A stretch of DNA of 64,000 nt from Mesorhizobium sp. 131-2-1 (GCF_016756535.1 NZ_AP023247.1:4526501-4590500), one strand, 5' to 3'. Counted from the first letter of the stretch, positions 17,425-26,694 are shown. Numbers and translations are program-made. Notes: generated by a model from the letters alone, not told the origin.

Positions 17425-18963
17425 TCAGTCCGGCAGGCCGGCCTCGCGCAGGCCGGCGGCGATGCGTTCGCTCGTGCCCGCTTCGAAGGGCGAGGCGTCG
17501 CCAACCCTGGTAATGGTGAGGCCCGGGTAGGTTTCCATGAGCCTGCGGCAAGCGTGCCGTGCCTCGTCCTTGCGACCGGCATGAACCAGCGCCGTGACCA
17601 GCAGGCGCAGTCCCCACCAGGCGCCCGGCTGCTGGCTAAGGCCGCGCTGCGTCAGGGCCACCGCCTCGTCATAGCGCGCGGCGACGAAATGCGCGGCGCC
17701 GATGCCGATCTCGGCCATGTAGCCCATCGGGTCGCGCGGGCTCAGCCGTTCGAAATGCTCGAACTTCTCGATCGCCGCCTCGGGCCGCTCGCGATAGACG
17801 TCCAGCCAGGCGCTGCGCAGCCAGGCCCAGGCGGAATTCGGATCGAGCGCGCGCGCCCGCGCCAGATGCATGTCGGCGACATCGTAGTCGCGGGCAAAGG
17901 AATGCGCCGCGCCGAGCACCGCAAGGACCATCGGGTCGTCGCCGGATAGCGCCGCGCCCTTCTGCGCCAGGCGCAGGCCCTCCTCCCGGGAGGCGGCCGG
18001 CGTTTCGGTCCAGCGGTAGCCCGCGCGCTGCAGATGGCACCAGGCCAGTAGCGAAAGCGCCAGCGGATAATCCGGCTCGATCGCAATCGCACGTTCAAGC
18101 AGCGTGCCGGCCTCCTCGTTCTGCGCGCGCTCGAGCGACCAGGTGAGCGGAAAGGCGCGCAGCACGTAGTCGTAGGCGGCGAGGCTTTCCGGCCGCTTGC
18201 GCCGCGAACGCTCGATCTCGGCCGACAGGATGGACGGCTGGATGGCGCCGACGACGCTTTCAGTGATGCGGTCCTGCAGGTCGAACACATCGGCCATGGT
18301 GCCGTCGTAGCGGTCGGCCCAGATGGTCTTGCCGGAAGCGGAGTCGATGAGCTGTCCGGTGAGGCGGATGTGATCGCCGGCCTTGCGCACGCTGCCGGTC
18401 AGCACGTAGCGCACGCCGAGTTCGGCTCCGGCCCGTTTCACCCCGTCGGCCTCGCCCTTGTAGGCGAAGCTCGAATTGCGGGCGATGACGAACAGCCAGC
18501 GCATGCGCGACAGCGCCGTGGTGATCTCGTCGACCATACCGTCGGCGAAATAGTCCTGCGCCGGGTCGCCGCTGAGGTTCTCGAAGGGCAGCACCGCGAT
18601 CGACGGCCTGTCGTCGGCCGTCCCCTCCCCGGCCGCGGTGGGAACCCGATCCTCGAGGCGGCGCACGCGCTCCTCGTCGATCACATAGCCGCGCCGCAAC
18701 ACGGTGCGGATCAGGCCATCGGCCTCGGCGCCGAGCACCTTGCGGATGTCCTTCATACATTGGGTGAGCGAATCGTCGGAAACGGCGATGTTCGGCCAGA
18801 CCGCATTGACAAGCTCGTCCTTGCCGATGACGCGGCCGGCATTTTCCAGCAGGTAGGTAAGCAGCGAGAGCGACTTGGCGCGCAGGTCGACGTCGTGCCC
18901 GCCCCTCTGCAGCCTGCCCTTGTGCAGATCGAGCCTGTGGCCGGAGAATTCGAACGTCGTCAT
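17425..18963 (-). CDS. Winged-helix / TolB-like / TPR regulator (CadC-like architecture)
   Basis: 512 residues from the ATG behind GAGGGGC (an in-frame ATG 12 bases upstream lacks a site). An OmpR/CadC-type winged helix occupies about residues 1-100 (LLTYLLENAGRVIGKDELV and VLGAEADGLIRTVLRRGYVI, each quoted within limits). It is followed by a TolB N-terminal-like domain, about 120-260 (SIAVLPFENLSGDPAQDYFA, YVLTGSVRKAGDHIRLTGQL). Helical TPR-like repeats run from about 285 to 500. Rhizobia carry many such proteins, sometimes annotated as adenylate-cyclase-like; no cyclase domain or membrane segment is present here. The neighbouring methyltransferase gene is transcribed in the same direction, 101 bp upstream. 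Confidence 0.88.
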   Translation of the reverse strand: MTTFEFSGHRLDLHKGRLQRGGHDVDLRAKSLSLLTYLLENAGRVIGKDELVNAVWPNIAVSDDSLTQCMKDIRKVLGAEADGLIRTVLRRGYVIDEERVRRLEDRVPTAAGEGTADDRPSIAVLPFENLSGDPAQDYFADGMVDEITTALSRMRWLFVIARNSSFAYKGEADGVKRAGAELGVRYVLTGSVRKAGDHIRLTGQLIDSASGKTIWADRYDGTMADVFDLQDRITESVVGAIQPSILSAEIERSRRKRPESLAAYDYVLRAFPLTWSLERAQNEEAGTLLERAIAIEPDYPLALSLLAWCHLQRAGYRWTETPAASREEGLRLAQKGAALSGDDPMVLAVLGAAHSFARDYDVADMHLARARALDPNSAWAWLRSAWLDVYRERPEAAIEKFEHFERLSPRDPMGYMAEIGIGAAHFVAARYDEAVALTQRGLSQQPGAWWGLRLLVTALVHAGRKDEARHACRRLMETYPGLTITRVGDASPFEAGTSERIAAGLREAGLPD

Positions 18964-19064
18964 GTCGCCCCTCAAGGAGACGTCAAACCAATTCGATCCG
19001 CGCGACGGCTAGGAGTCTGTCACGGCCCTCGCATGTTCGAAGACATCACGCCCGCCCCAAGACA

Positions 19065-19802
19065 TCAAGGCTTTCGCCCGCTGAAGATGGCGTGGCCGGC
19101 AAACAGCCAGGCGCAGTCGACTTCGCTGAAGCCCGCTTGCGCAAGCCAGGAAAGCTGCTCGGCCAGCGAGGACGGCTTGTCGATCGGCTCGCCGTCCGGA
19201 TTGCGGAAATAGTTCCAGCCGAGGCGGTTGAACTCGGCGAAGGCCGCGAGATCGCCGTCGATGGCCAGCGCCCGCGCACGCACCGCCTCGTCCCATTGCC
19301 GCGCGGCGATGCCGAGCCCGCTTGCGCTCGGCGGGCGCACAATGTCGGCCACCACCAGCACGCCGCCCGGCCTGAGCGCCGCCGCGAGGTCGGCAAACAG
19401 CTCCTGCTTCTGGCGGCCGTCGAGATGATGGATGGCGAGCGAGGAGACGATGGCCTGCGGCGGCTCGGAGAAGGTCCGCCAGTCGTGCTGCGCCAGCTCG
19501 AAGGCGGCGGTGGTCAGGCGGCCGGCATGGTCGCGGCAGGTGGCCAGAGTCTGCTCCAGCATCTCGGCCGAACCGTCGAGCGCCAGGACGCTGCAGTCAG
19601 GAAAGCGCTCCAGCAGCGCGCGGCTGAGCAGCCCTTCGCCTGAACACAGTTCGACCAGCAGGGCGCCCGGCTCGGGTTGCGGGATGAGGTCGGCGATGAT
19701 CTCGATCTGGCGCTCGCGTTCCGGCACGAAATAGCGCCCGTTGTTGAGGAAGCCGCGGGAATGGTTCTCGTCCCAATGTGCCGTGCCTTGCGCCTGCGCC
19801 AT
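19065..19802 (-). CDS. Class I SAM-dependent methyltransferase
   Basis: 245 residues from the ATG after AAGGAA; a longer frame to 19976 is rejected for lack of a site. Motif I is LVELCSGEGLLSRALLERF (about residue 48), motif II VLALDGSAEM, motif IV SSLAIHHLDG and the post-motif LRPGGVLVVADIV. These define a class I (Rossmann) methyltransferase with SAM. The N-terminus AHWDENHSRGFLNNGRYFVP (within limits) is unlike common small-molecule methyltransferase subfamilies. The acceptor is unknown. It lies upstream of the winged-helix/TPR regulator on the same strand. Confidence 0.88.
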   Translation of the reverse strand: MAQAQGTAHWDENHSRGFLNNGRYFVPERERQIEIIADLIPQPEPGALLVELCSGEGLLSRALLERFPDCSVLALDGSAEMLEQTLATCRDHAGRLTTAAFELAQHDWRTFSEPPQAIVSSLAIHHLDGRQKQELFADLAAALRPGGVLVVADIVRPPSASGLGIAARQWDEAVRARALAIDGDLAAFAEFNRLGWNYFRNPDGEPIDKPSSLAEQLSWLAQAGFSEVDCAWLFAGHAIFSGRKP

Positions 19803-20875
19803 GATGTTTCCTTCCCGTTTCCGCTCAGCCTGCCCCGGATCCGGCCGGCCGTCGTGATGCCGGGCTGAAATTCGGCTGAGATTGGCGGGATGGAAGCTGC
19901 ATGGCGGCCGAAGCACGGCGGCGGCGATACGCAATACCCAAGGCGAGGCGGCAAGCGATGCAAGCCGCCCGGCCATCGCGCCCCCGCGCTTCGGTTCCGT
20001 CCTTCTGCACCGGTTGGCGTCGGCGCACCATGAAGCGGTTCACAGAGGGTCCGCGACCGTTGGCGGCTGGCGAAAGCCAAGGTGACGGCCAATCCTCCCC
20101 GTGGAGAAGGCGTCCGGCGTTTCAGAGGGCGTAAGGGATCGCAGCTTTGTGATCCGGCTAAAGAAATGGCCAAAAATGAAGCGCGAATCAGGCAACAGAC
20201 GTGCGAGACAGCGGCCCTTCTGGCCTGCCGGGCATGCCCGCCGCTTGAGGGAGATTGGCGGCTCCGCCGCCGTCGCCAGCCTCCAAACTCCGCTTCCCCA
20301 GATACACCCAAAAAAAGTCAGGTTGATAATGCCGGACCGAAAAGCCTCAGCCGGCGAAAGACAAGCCGATTCAAGCGCATAGTTGGAAGCTGCCGTGCCG
20401 GCAGCCGCAGTGGCCGAATGGAAAACCGGCTTTTCCGGGCATTCAGGCACAGCAATTGCGTGGTCGCGCAGCCGCCCGGAGGCGGTCCACCGGGGGCAAA
20501 ACAGGCGCTCGGACGGCCCGGGAGGCGGCGTTGACAGGGCACGCCGCCGATGGATATTCCGAAGCCACTGGTCACGCCATAACCGTAGCTGTTGGGGACG
20601 GACGGGGTTTCAACAGCTTGGCGGCGGCGCCGGACGGGCGGGCACGATCCTGTGCACCGCCCGCTCCTGGCCGGGTCCTCTCGAAACGCGGATTTGAGCC
20701 GCCTTGCCGCATGGCAAGGAAGACATCGCCCAGCCGTCAGCGCATTTGGCGCTCGCCGCCCTTGCGTCTTGTCCGCCGATTGACCATCCTCATTGCGGTG
20801 CCGCGCCTCCAGCCGGAGTAGCGGCCGGGGTATTGGCGCATGGGATCATGCGCGGGCGCGGTTGGGGAATCGCAA
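19803..20875. other. 1.07-kb gap without a convincing gene
   Basis: Several frames of 60-150 codons cross this stretch on both strands, but none has a ribosome binding site together with family-like sequence, and they overlap one another. It contains partial palindromic repeats (about 20065-20110 and 20215-20275: CTGCCGGGCATGCCCG and GAGGGAGATTGGCGG), an AT-rich patch around 20150-20200 and a run CCCAAAAAAAGTCAGG near 20308. The 3' part should hold the promoter of the lipid operon that starts at 20876. Confidence 0.6.
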
Positions 20876-21481
20876 ATGCTGACGCTTTACGCGTTGAAAC
20901 CGGCCTTCCAGGCGAGGCTGCGGCCGTTGGCCGATCGCCTGGCCGGGGCCGGCGTCACCGCCAACCAGATCACGCTGCTCGCCGCAGGCCTTTCCGTGGC
21001 CACCGGCGTGGTGGCGGCCGCCTTCGCGGCCCATCCCGCGGTGTTCCTGCTGATGCCGGTGGTGCTGTTCACGCGCATGGCGCTCAACGCCATCGACGGA
21101 ATGCTCGCGCGGGAACATGGGCAAGCTTCAAAACTCGGCATGTATCTCAACGAGCTCTGCGACGTCATCTCGGACCTGGCGCTGATTCTCGCATTCGCCG
21201 TACTCTTCCCGGCTTGGGGTGTGGTCGCCTTCGCGGTCATGGCGGTCATCGTCGAATTCGCCGGCGTGCTCGGGATCGCCGCTGGCGCCAAGCGCGATTA
21301 CGCCGGGCCGTTTGGCAAGAGCGACCGGGCGCTGGCGCTCGGCGTCATCGGCGCGCTCATCGCCTTCGGCCTTTGGCCGGCAGCACTCACGCCCTTTGTG
21401 TTTCCGGCGGTCGCAACACTGTCGCTGGCGACCGCCATCAACCGGATACGCAGCGGCCTTAGAGGAGCAGTCGAGCAATGA
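20876..21481 (+). CDS. CDP-alcohol phosphatidyltransferase family protein (YnbA-like)
   Basis: 201 residues from the ATG giving MLTLYALKPAFQ; an ATG at 20840 is in frame but the shorter start matches the N-terminus of E. coli YnbA as I recall it. About six membrane helices. The CDP-alcohol phosphotransferase motif is present as NAIDGMLAREHGQASKLG followed by MYLNELCDVISD (about residues 66-97). Relative to D-x2-D-G-x2-A-R-x8-G-x3-D-x3-D, the first and third Asp are Asn. Family reaction: transfer of a phosphatidyl or other phospho-alcohol group from CDP-activated lipid to an alcohol at the inner membrane. First gene of a six-gene operon; its stop overlaps the next start as ATGA. Confidence 0.88.
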   Translation: MLTLYALKPAFQARLRPLADRLAGAGVTANQITLLAAGLSVATGVVAAAFAAHPAVFLLMPVVLFTRMALNAIDGMLAREHGQASKLGMYLNELCDVISDLALILAFAVLFPAWGVVAFAVMAVIVEFAGVLGIAAGAKRDYAGPFGKSDRALALGVIGALIAFGLWPAALTPFVFPAVATLSLATAINRIRSGLRGAVEQ

Positions 21482-23289
21482 CCGACCTCGGGGGCAACAC
21501 CATGATCCATCAGCAGAATATCGCCGCTGCGGCGCCGGCGAACCTCGAACGGGTGGCCGAGGAGCGGACCTTCAAGACCCATGACGGCACCGAGATCTTC
21601 TACCGCTACTGGCCGGCGGTGGGCGAGAAGCCCAAGGGCGCCATCCTTCTCTTCCATCGCGGCCACGAGCATGGCGGCCGGATGGCGCATCTGGTCGACG
21701 AGCTCGCGATGCCCGGCTACGCCTTCTACGCCTGGGACGCGCGCGGCAACGGCCGCTCGGCCGGCGAGCGCGGCTACGCACCGTCCTTCGCCGCGCTGGT
21801 GCGCGATATCGACTGTTTCGTCCACGAGATCGCCCGCGACGGTTTTTCCCAGCGCGACGTAGCACTCATCGCGCAGTCCTTCGGCGCAGTGCTCGCCGCG
21901 GCCTGGGTGCACGACTACGCACCGGACATCCGCGCGTTGGTGGTGGCGTCGCCGGCCTTTTCGGTCAAGCTCTACGTGCCCTTCGCCAAGGAAGGCATCG
22001 CGCTATGGCAGCGGCTCAAGGGGCGCTTCTTCGTCAACTCCTACGTCAAGGCGAAATTCCTGACGCATGATCCGGAGCGCATCGCCTCCTTCGACGCCGA
22101 CACGCTGATCACAAGGCCGATCGCCTCCAACATACTGGTCGAGCTCTACACGCATGCGGCCCGCATCGTCGCGGACGCGCGCGCCATCACCGTGCCGACG
22201 CAATTGCTGATCTCGGGCGCCGACTGGGTGGTGCGGCACGGGCCGCAGCACGAATTCTTCGTCAACCTCGCAAGCCCGGCCAAGGAGCGGCACGTGCTGC
22301 CCGACTTCTTCCACGACACGCTCGGCGAGCGCGATCGCAAATACGCGCTCGACCTGATCCGGCCGTTCCTGGAAAAGCAGTTTTCGGCGCCGGAAAAACC
22401 GATCGACCTCACAGCGGCCGACCGCGCTGGGTACACGCGCGACGAGGCCGACAGGCTCGCCTCGCCGCTGCCGCTGCTCTCGCCGAAAGGTCTCTACTGG
22501 GCATTGAGCCGCGCCTTCATCCGCATCGGCTCCTGGTTCTCCAACGGCCTGAAGACCGGGATTACCACCGGTTTCGATTCCGGCTCGACGCTCGACTATG
22601 TCTATGAGAACGAGGCACGCGGCGTCAGCCATATCGGCCGCATGGTCGACCGCACCTTCCTCGACGCCATCGGCTGGCGGGGCATCCGCCAGCGCAAGCT
22701 CCATCTGGAGGAATTGATCGACAATGCCGCGGCGCAGCTCAAGGCCGCCGGCCGGCCCGTGCACATCGTCGATATCGCCGCCGGCCATGGCCGCTACGTG
22801 CTCGATGCCGTCGCCAAATGCCCGACGCCCCCGGCGAGTGTGCGGTTGCAGGACTATTCCGAGCTCAATGTCGGGCTCGGCACCAAGCTGATCGCCGAAC
22901 GGCACCTGCCGACCAGCGTCACCTTCCGCCAGGCCGACGCTTTCGACGCTGCGATGCTGGCCGCGCTGAAGCCGGCGCCGGACCTCGCCATCGTCTCCGG
23001 CCTCTACGAGCTCTTCGCCGACAATGCGCTGATTTCCCGCTCGCTCGGTGGGTTGGCCAGCGCCATGCAGCCCGGCGCGCTGTTGATCTACACCAACCAG
23101 CCCTGGCACCCGCAGCTGGAGATGATCGCGCGCAGCCTGACCTCGCATCGCGGCGGCCAGGCCTGGGTAATGCGGCGGCGCACGCAGGGCGAGATGGACC
23201 AGCTGGTGCAGGCCGCCGGCTTCGAGAAGATCGACCAACGCATCGACCAGTGGGGCATCTTCACCGTCTCGGTCGCCCGGCGCGTCTGA
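21478..23289 (+). CDS. Fused alpha/beta hydrolase - SAM methyltransferase (YnbC-like)
   Basis: 603 residues. Residues about 30-310 are an alpha/beta hydrolase of the monoglyceride lipase/serine aminopeptidase type: HRGHEHGGRMAHLVDEL, then the nucleophile in ALIAQSFGAVLAA, acid in LISGADWVV and His in LPDFFHDTLGE. Residues about 380-600 are a class I methyltransferase with IVDIAAGHGRYVLDAV. The fusion matches E. coli YnbC in order and size. The ATGA overlap with the YnbA-like gene shows coupling. Plausible role: deacylation and methylation of a lipid made by the neighbouring enzymes; the actual reaction is not established. Confidence 0.88.
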   Translation: MTDLGGNTMIHQQNIAAAAPANLERVAEERTFKTHDGTEIFYRYWPAVGEKPKGAILLFHRGHEHGGRMAHLVDELAMPGYAFYAWDARGNGRSAGERGYAPSFAALVRDIDCFVHEIARDGFSQRDVALIAQSFGAVLAAAWVHDYAPDIRALVVASPAFSVKLYVPFAKEGIALWQRLKGRFFVNSYVKAKFLTHDPERIASFDADTLITRPIASNILVELYTHAARIVADARAITVPTQLLISGADWVVRHGPQHEFFVNLASPAKERHVLPDFFHDTLGERDRKYALDLIRPFLEKQFSAPEKPIDLTAADRAGYTRDEADRLASPLPLLSPKGLYWALSRAFIRIGSWFSNGLKTGITTGFDSGSTLDYVYENEARGVSHIGRMVDRTFLDAIGWRGIRQRKLHLEELIDNAAAQLKAAGRPVHIVDIAAGHGRYVLDAVAKCPTPPASVRLQDYSELNVGLGTKLIAERHLPTSVTFRQADAFDAAMLAALKPAPDLAIVSGLYELFADNALISRSLGGLASAMQPGALLIYTNQPWHPQLEMIARSLTSHRGGQAWVMRRRTQGEMDQLVQAAGFEKIDQRIDQWGIFTVSVARRV

Positions 23290-23296
23290 GGAAGCC

Positions 23297-24640
23297 GTGC
23301 CCGCCGCCACAGATCCTCTCCCAGCCCCCGTCGCGACCGAGCGGCCGAAGGACGCCTTCGGCGCCATCCTGCTCAGGGCAGCGCTGTGGCTGGCGCTGCT
23401 CGCGCCGCTGTTCTACTCCACCTACGGCTTCGCCAACTGGCTGGCCTCGCGCCGCGACGATGTCGGCAGCATAGTCTTTGCCTGGGAGCGCGACATCCCG
23501 TTCATGGCCTGGACGATCGTGCCCTACTGGTCAATCAACCTGTTCTACGGCCTGTCGCTGCTGCTCAACGACACCAAGGGCGGCGTAAACCGCCTCGCCG
23601 GCCGCTACCTCACGGCGCAAGCGGTGGCGGTGACCTGCTTTATCCTGTTCCCGCTCAGGGCGACCTTCGTGCGGCCGGAGACAACGGGCCTGCCGGGCTT
23701 CCTGTTCGCGGTGCTCGGCGGTTTCGACAAGCCGTTCAACCAGGCGCCGTCGCTGCACATCGCGCTCCTGGTGATCATCTGGGATCACTGGCGGCACCGG
23801 CTGACCGGCATCGTCGGGATCGCCTGGCACGCCTGGTGCTTCCTGATCGGCGCCTCGGTGCTGACGACATGGCAGCACCATTTCATCGACATCCCGACCG
23901 GCGCATTGCTCGGCCTGTTCGCGCTGTGGCTGTTTCCGCGCGAGGGCGAGTTGCCCTTCGCCGGCTTCCGACTGGCCACCGACAGCACAGCGCGGCGGCT
24001 AGCCTTGTTCTATGCGCTGGGCGCCGCGCTGTTGCTGGCGGCCGCGGCCGGCGGCGCCCTCGTCTCGGCGGTTGCGCTTGCCCTGCTCTGGCCAGCGCTG
24101 GCGCTCGCCATCGTCGCCTTCGGCTATGCCGGAGCCGGCGCCAAGGTGTTCCAGAAGGCGGCGGACGGCAGCGTCTCGCTGGCCAGCCGCCTGTTGTTCT
24201 GGCCCTACCGCATCGGCGCCAAGGTCAATCTGTGGGCATGGACGCGCAAGCTATCGCCAACGGTACCGGTCGCCGACGGCGTGTTCCTCGGCCGCTTCCC
24301 GACCGCGGCCGAGGCCAATGGCTTCGGCACGGTGATCGACCTTGCCGCCGAACTGGAAAGGCCGGGCGGCGCATCCTGCCGCTGGATCAGCCTCGCCGTG
24401 CTTGATCTCTTGCCGCCGTCCGGAGCGAAACTTGCCGAAGCGGTACCGGCGGTCGAGACGGCTCGCCGCAAGGGGACGGTGTTGATCTGCTGCGCGCTCG
24501 GCTTCCAGCGCAGCGCCACGGTCGCCGCCGAATGGCTGGTCGGCACCGGCCGCTCGCACACACAAGCGCAGGCGCGGAAATTGCTCGCCGCCTCCGGCCG
24601 TCCGGTACACATTCACGCTGGGGCGGACGAAGCGGCATGA
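23297..24640 (+). CDS. PAP2-type phosphatase fused to a dual-specificity/Tyr-phosphatase-like domain (YnbD-like)
   Basis: 447 residues from GTG 23297, 7 bases after the previous stop. The first 285 or so residues are a multi-helix membrane domain with PAP2 (type 2 phosphatidic acid phosphatase) features: NQAPSLHIALLVIIW for the P-S-x-H signature and STWQHH-like TTWQHHFIDIPTG for the C-terminal H-x3-D motif. The last 130 residues hold a protein-tyrosine-phosphatase-like loop, ICCALGFQRSATVAAEWLV, with the C-x5-R signature (CALGFQR). E. coli YnbD shows the same pairing. Likely dephosphorylates a lipid phosphate on the periplasmic side; the cytoplasmic phosphatase role is unclear. Confidence 0.88.
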   Translation: MPAATDPLPAPVATERPKDAFGAILLRAALWLALLAPLFYSTYGFANWLASRRDDVGSIVFAWERDIPFMAWTIVPYWSINLFYGLSLLLNDTKGGVNRLAGRYLTAQAVAVTCFILFPLRATFVRPETTGLPGFLFAVLGGFDKPFNQAPSLHIALLVIIWDHWRHRLTGIVGIAWHAWCFLIGASVLTTWQHHFIDIPTGALLGLFALWLFPREGELPFAGFRLATDSTARRLALFYALGAALLLAAAAGGALVSAVALALLWPALALAIVAFGYAGAGAKVFQKAADGSVSLASRLLFWPYRIGAKVNLWAWTRKLSPTVPVADGVFLGRFPTAAEANGFGTVIDLAAELERPGGASCRWISLAVLDLLPPSGAKLAEAVPAVETARRKGTVLICCALGFQRSATVAAEWLVGTGRSHTQAQARKLLAASGRPVHIHAGADEAA

Positions 24641-25071
24641 GCAGCAATAGCTATCAGGACAGAGCCGGCGCCTTCGCCGCCGGGCTGATGGTGCAGGCGG
24701 TGTGGCCGCCGCTGCTGGTCTCGGCTTGCGTGCTTGCAGCACCCGTAATCGGCCTGGTCACCGGACCGCAAGCGACTGCGCTGTCGGCGGCAGCCTGGCT
24801 GGTGGCGGCGGTGGGAGCCCTCGCCACCCTCGCCTTCTCCGCGCTCCTGTTGTTCGATGCGCTGCTGTTCCGGCTGATGGCAAGCCATGACAGCGAGGCT
24901 TCGGGCGGCGCCGCGGTCGATGAATTGCTCGCCCGCATGCGGCTGAAGCCCAAGCCGCCCGCCACCCGTCCGCTCGACCAGCGCATATCGGGCACGCGGC
25001 GGCTGCTCATGAGGCAGCGCCTTGCCTTCGCTCTGTTCACGGCGGCTTCACTCGTGGCGGCGTATCTCTGA
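24637..25071 (+). CDS. Small membrane protein of the lipid operon
   Basis: 144 residues, starting at an ATG that overlaps the YnbD-like stop (ATGA). Two adjacent hydrophobic segments (about residues 15-45 and 50-80) and a third at the C-terminus (about 125-144) flank a soluble loop rich in Arg/Lys/Pro. No family recognised. It has no counterpart in the four-gene E. coli ynb set, so it may be a helper or scaffold specific to the rhizobial version. Coupling by overlap on the left and an 7-bp gap on the right make co-expression nearly certain. Confidence 0.8.
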   Translation: MSSNSYQDRAGAFAAGLMVQAVWPPLLVSACVLAAPVIGLVTGPQATALSAAAWLVAAVGALATLAFSALLLFDALLFRLMASHDSEASGGAAVDELLARMRLKPKPPATRPLDQRISGTRRLLMRQRLAFALFTAASLVAAYL

Positions 25072-25078
25072 GACCCCG

Positions 25079-25747
25079 ATGACAAAACTCCACATCCGCG
25101 CCAACTCCTTCACCCTCCTGCAGACCATCACCTCGGTCGGCCTGTCGGCGCTGGCCTGGGTGGTGACTGGTGTCCGGCCGATCTGGAACGGTAGCCAGCC
25201 GTCGGAGCGGCAGCGCATCTATTTCGCCAACCATGCCAGCCATGGCGACTTCATACTGCTCTCGGCCTGCCTCAGCGAGAAGGTGCGCGCCCGCACCCAT
25301 GCGGTTGCGGCGGCCGAATATTGGGGCAAGTCGCGGCTGCGCCGCTACATCGCCGAGGACATGCTGTCCTCGGTGCTGATCCACAGGCAGTGGACCGAGG
25401 AGTCACAGAACCCGATCTCGATCATGCTGTCAGTGCTCGACCAGGGTCATTCGCTGATCCTGTTTCCCGAGGGCACCCGCAACACCACGGACGAGCCGCT
25501 GCTGCCGTTCCGTTCCGGCCTCTACAATCTGTCGATGGCGCGGCCGGAGGTCGAGCTCATCCCGTGCTGGATCGAGAACATGTCGCGGGTCCTGCCCAAG
25601 GGCCAGTTCCTGCCGGTGCCGCTTCTGTGCCGCGTCGTCTTCGGCCCGGCTGTCACCATCACCCCCGGCGAGGAACGGCGCGCCTTCCTCGAACGCGCCC
25701 GCCAGACGCTGCTCGCGCTCAACCCCCGCCCTGACCGAGACGATTGA
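25079..25747 (+). CDS. 1-acyl-sn-glycerol-3-phosphate acyltransferase family protein (PlsC-like)
   Basis: 222 residues. The acyltransferase block I motif NHASHGD gives the H-x4-D catalytic pair (about residue 50). Block III, ILFPEGTRN, binds glycerol phosphate (about residue 128), and IPCWIENMSR resembles block IV. Length and layout match PlsC-type enzymes that acylate lysophosphatidic acid or related lipids at the inner membrane from acyl-CoA or acyl-ACP. It begins 7 bases after the small membrane protein gene, and its TGA overlaps the ATG of the CdsA-like gene. It is an extra gene relative to the E. coli ynb cluster. Confidence 0.9.
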   Translation: MTKLHIRANSFTLLQTITSVGLSALAWVVTGVRPIWNGSQPSERQRIYFANHASHGDFILLSACLSEKVRARTHAVAAAEYWGKSRLRRYIAEDMLSSVLIHRQWTEESQNPISIMLSVLDQGHSLILFPEGTRNTTDEPLLPFRSGLYNLSMARPEVELIPCWIENMSRVLPKGQFLPVPLLCRVVFGPAVTITPGEERRAFLERARQTLLALNPRPDRDD

Positions 25748-26694
25748 TGCCATTGCCGCCGATACATGAAACCTTGATCCTGGTCGTCGGGCTGGTGGCC
25801 GTGCTGTCGACGGCCAGCCTTACCGCCGGCATCCTGTCGTGGCGGGCGCCGAAGCCGCTGTCGCCGACGCTCGTAAACCTCACCCAGCGCATCAACGCCT
25901 GGTGGGTGATGGTGGTGGCGATCACCGTCGCCTTCTTCTTCGGCCGCACCGGCATGACCATCCTGTTCGCGCTGATCTCGTTCGCGGCGCTGCGCGAGTT
26001 CGTGACGCTGACGCACAGCCGACGCAGCGACCATTGGGTTCTGCTCGGCATGTTCGGCATCATCATCCCGTTCCAGTACTGGCTGGTGTGGACGGCGTGG
26101 TACGGGCTCTTCACCATCTTCATCCCGGTCTACTGCTTCCTGCTGATGCCGGCGATCACCGCGCTCAACGGCGACACCGAGCGCTTCCTCGAGCGCGTCT
26201 CGGCGCAGCAATGGGCGATCATGATCTCGGTCTACTTCGTCAGCCACGTGCCGGCGCTGCTGACGCTCAACGTGCCAGGCTTCGAGGGGCGCAACCTGCT
26301 CCTGATCGCATTCCTGATCATCACCGTGCAGGGCAGCGACGTGCTGCAATACATCTTCGGCAAGCTGTTTGGAAAACACCTCCTGTCGCCGACCGTATCG
26401 CCGTCAAAGACCTGGGAAGGGCTGGTCGGCGGGCTCGCGGCGTCGAGCCTGCTCGGCGCGCTGTTGTCGTTCCTGACGCCGTTCTCGCCGCTGCAGGCGG
26501 CAGCGGTGGCCCTCGTTGCCTGCCTGATGGGCTTTCTTGGCGGCCTCGTCGCCTCGGCCATCAAGCGCGACCAGGGCGTGAAGGACTGGGGCCATCTGAT
26601 CGAGGGCCATGGCGGCATGATGGACCGCGCCGACAGCCTGGTCTTCGCCGCCCCGGTGTTCTTCCACACAGTGCGCTATTTCTGGTCGGCGTGA
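25747..26694 (+). CDS. Phosphatidate cytidylyltransferase (CdsA/YnbB-like)
   Basis: 315 residues with about eight membrane helices. The CDS signature is clear: SPSKTWEGLVGG and then KDWGHLIEGHGGMMDRADSL (about residues 218-300), the Asp pair of which binds metal in CdsA structures. Reaction in the family: CTP plus phosphatidate to CDP-diacylglycerol and pyrophosphate. The start ATG is taken at 25747; a TTG three bases upstream is possible. As the last gene of the operon, it would make the CDP-lipid donor used by the YnbA-like transferase at its other end. A second housekeeping cdsA is expected elsewhere in the genome. Confidence 0.92.
   Translation: MPLPPIHETLILVVGLVAVLSTASLTAGILSWRAPKPLSPTLVNLTQRINAWWVMVVAITVAFFFGRTGMTILFALISFAALREFVTLTHSRRSDHWVLLGMFGIIIPFQYWLVWTAWYGLFTIFIPVYCFLLMPAITALNGDTERFLERVSAQQWAIMISVYFVSHVPALLTLNVPGFEGRNLLLIAFLIITVQGSDVLQYIFGKLFGKHLLSPTVSPSKTWEGLVGGLAASSLLGALLSFLTPFSPLQAAAVALVACLMGFLGGLVASAIKRDQGVKDWGHLIEGHGGMMDRADSLVFAAPVFFHTVRYFWSA

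Noticed and set aside
20082..20534. 150-codon plus-strand frame and its antisense in the 20-kb gap
   Set aside because: Crosses repeat fragments, lacks a ribosome binding site and shows no protein-like pattern.
22003..23367. 454-codon minus-strand frame opposite the hydrolase-methyltransferase
   Set aside because: Antisense shadow of a gene with clear domains on the plus strand.
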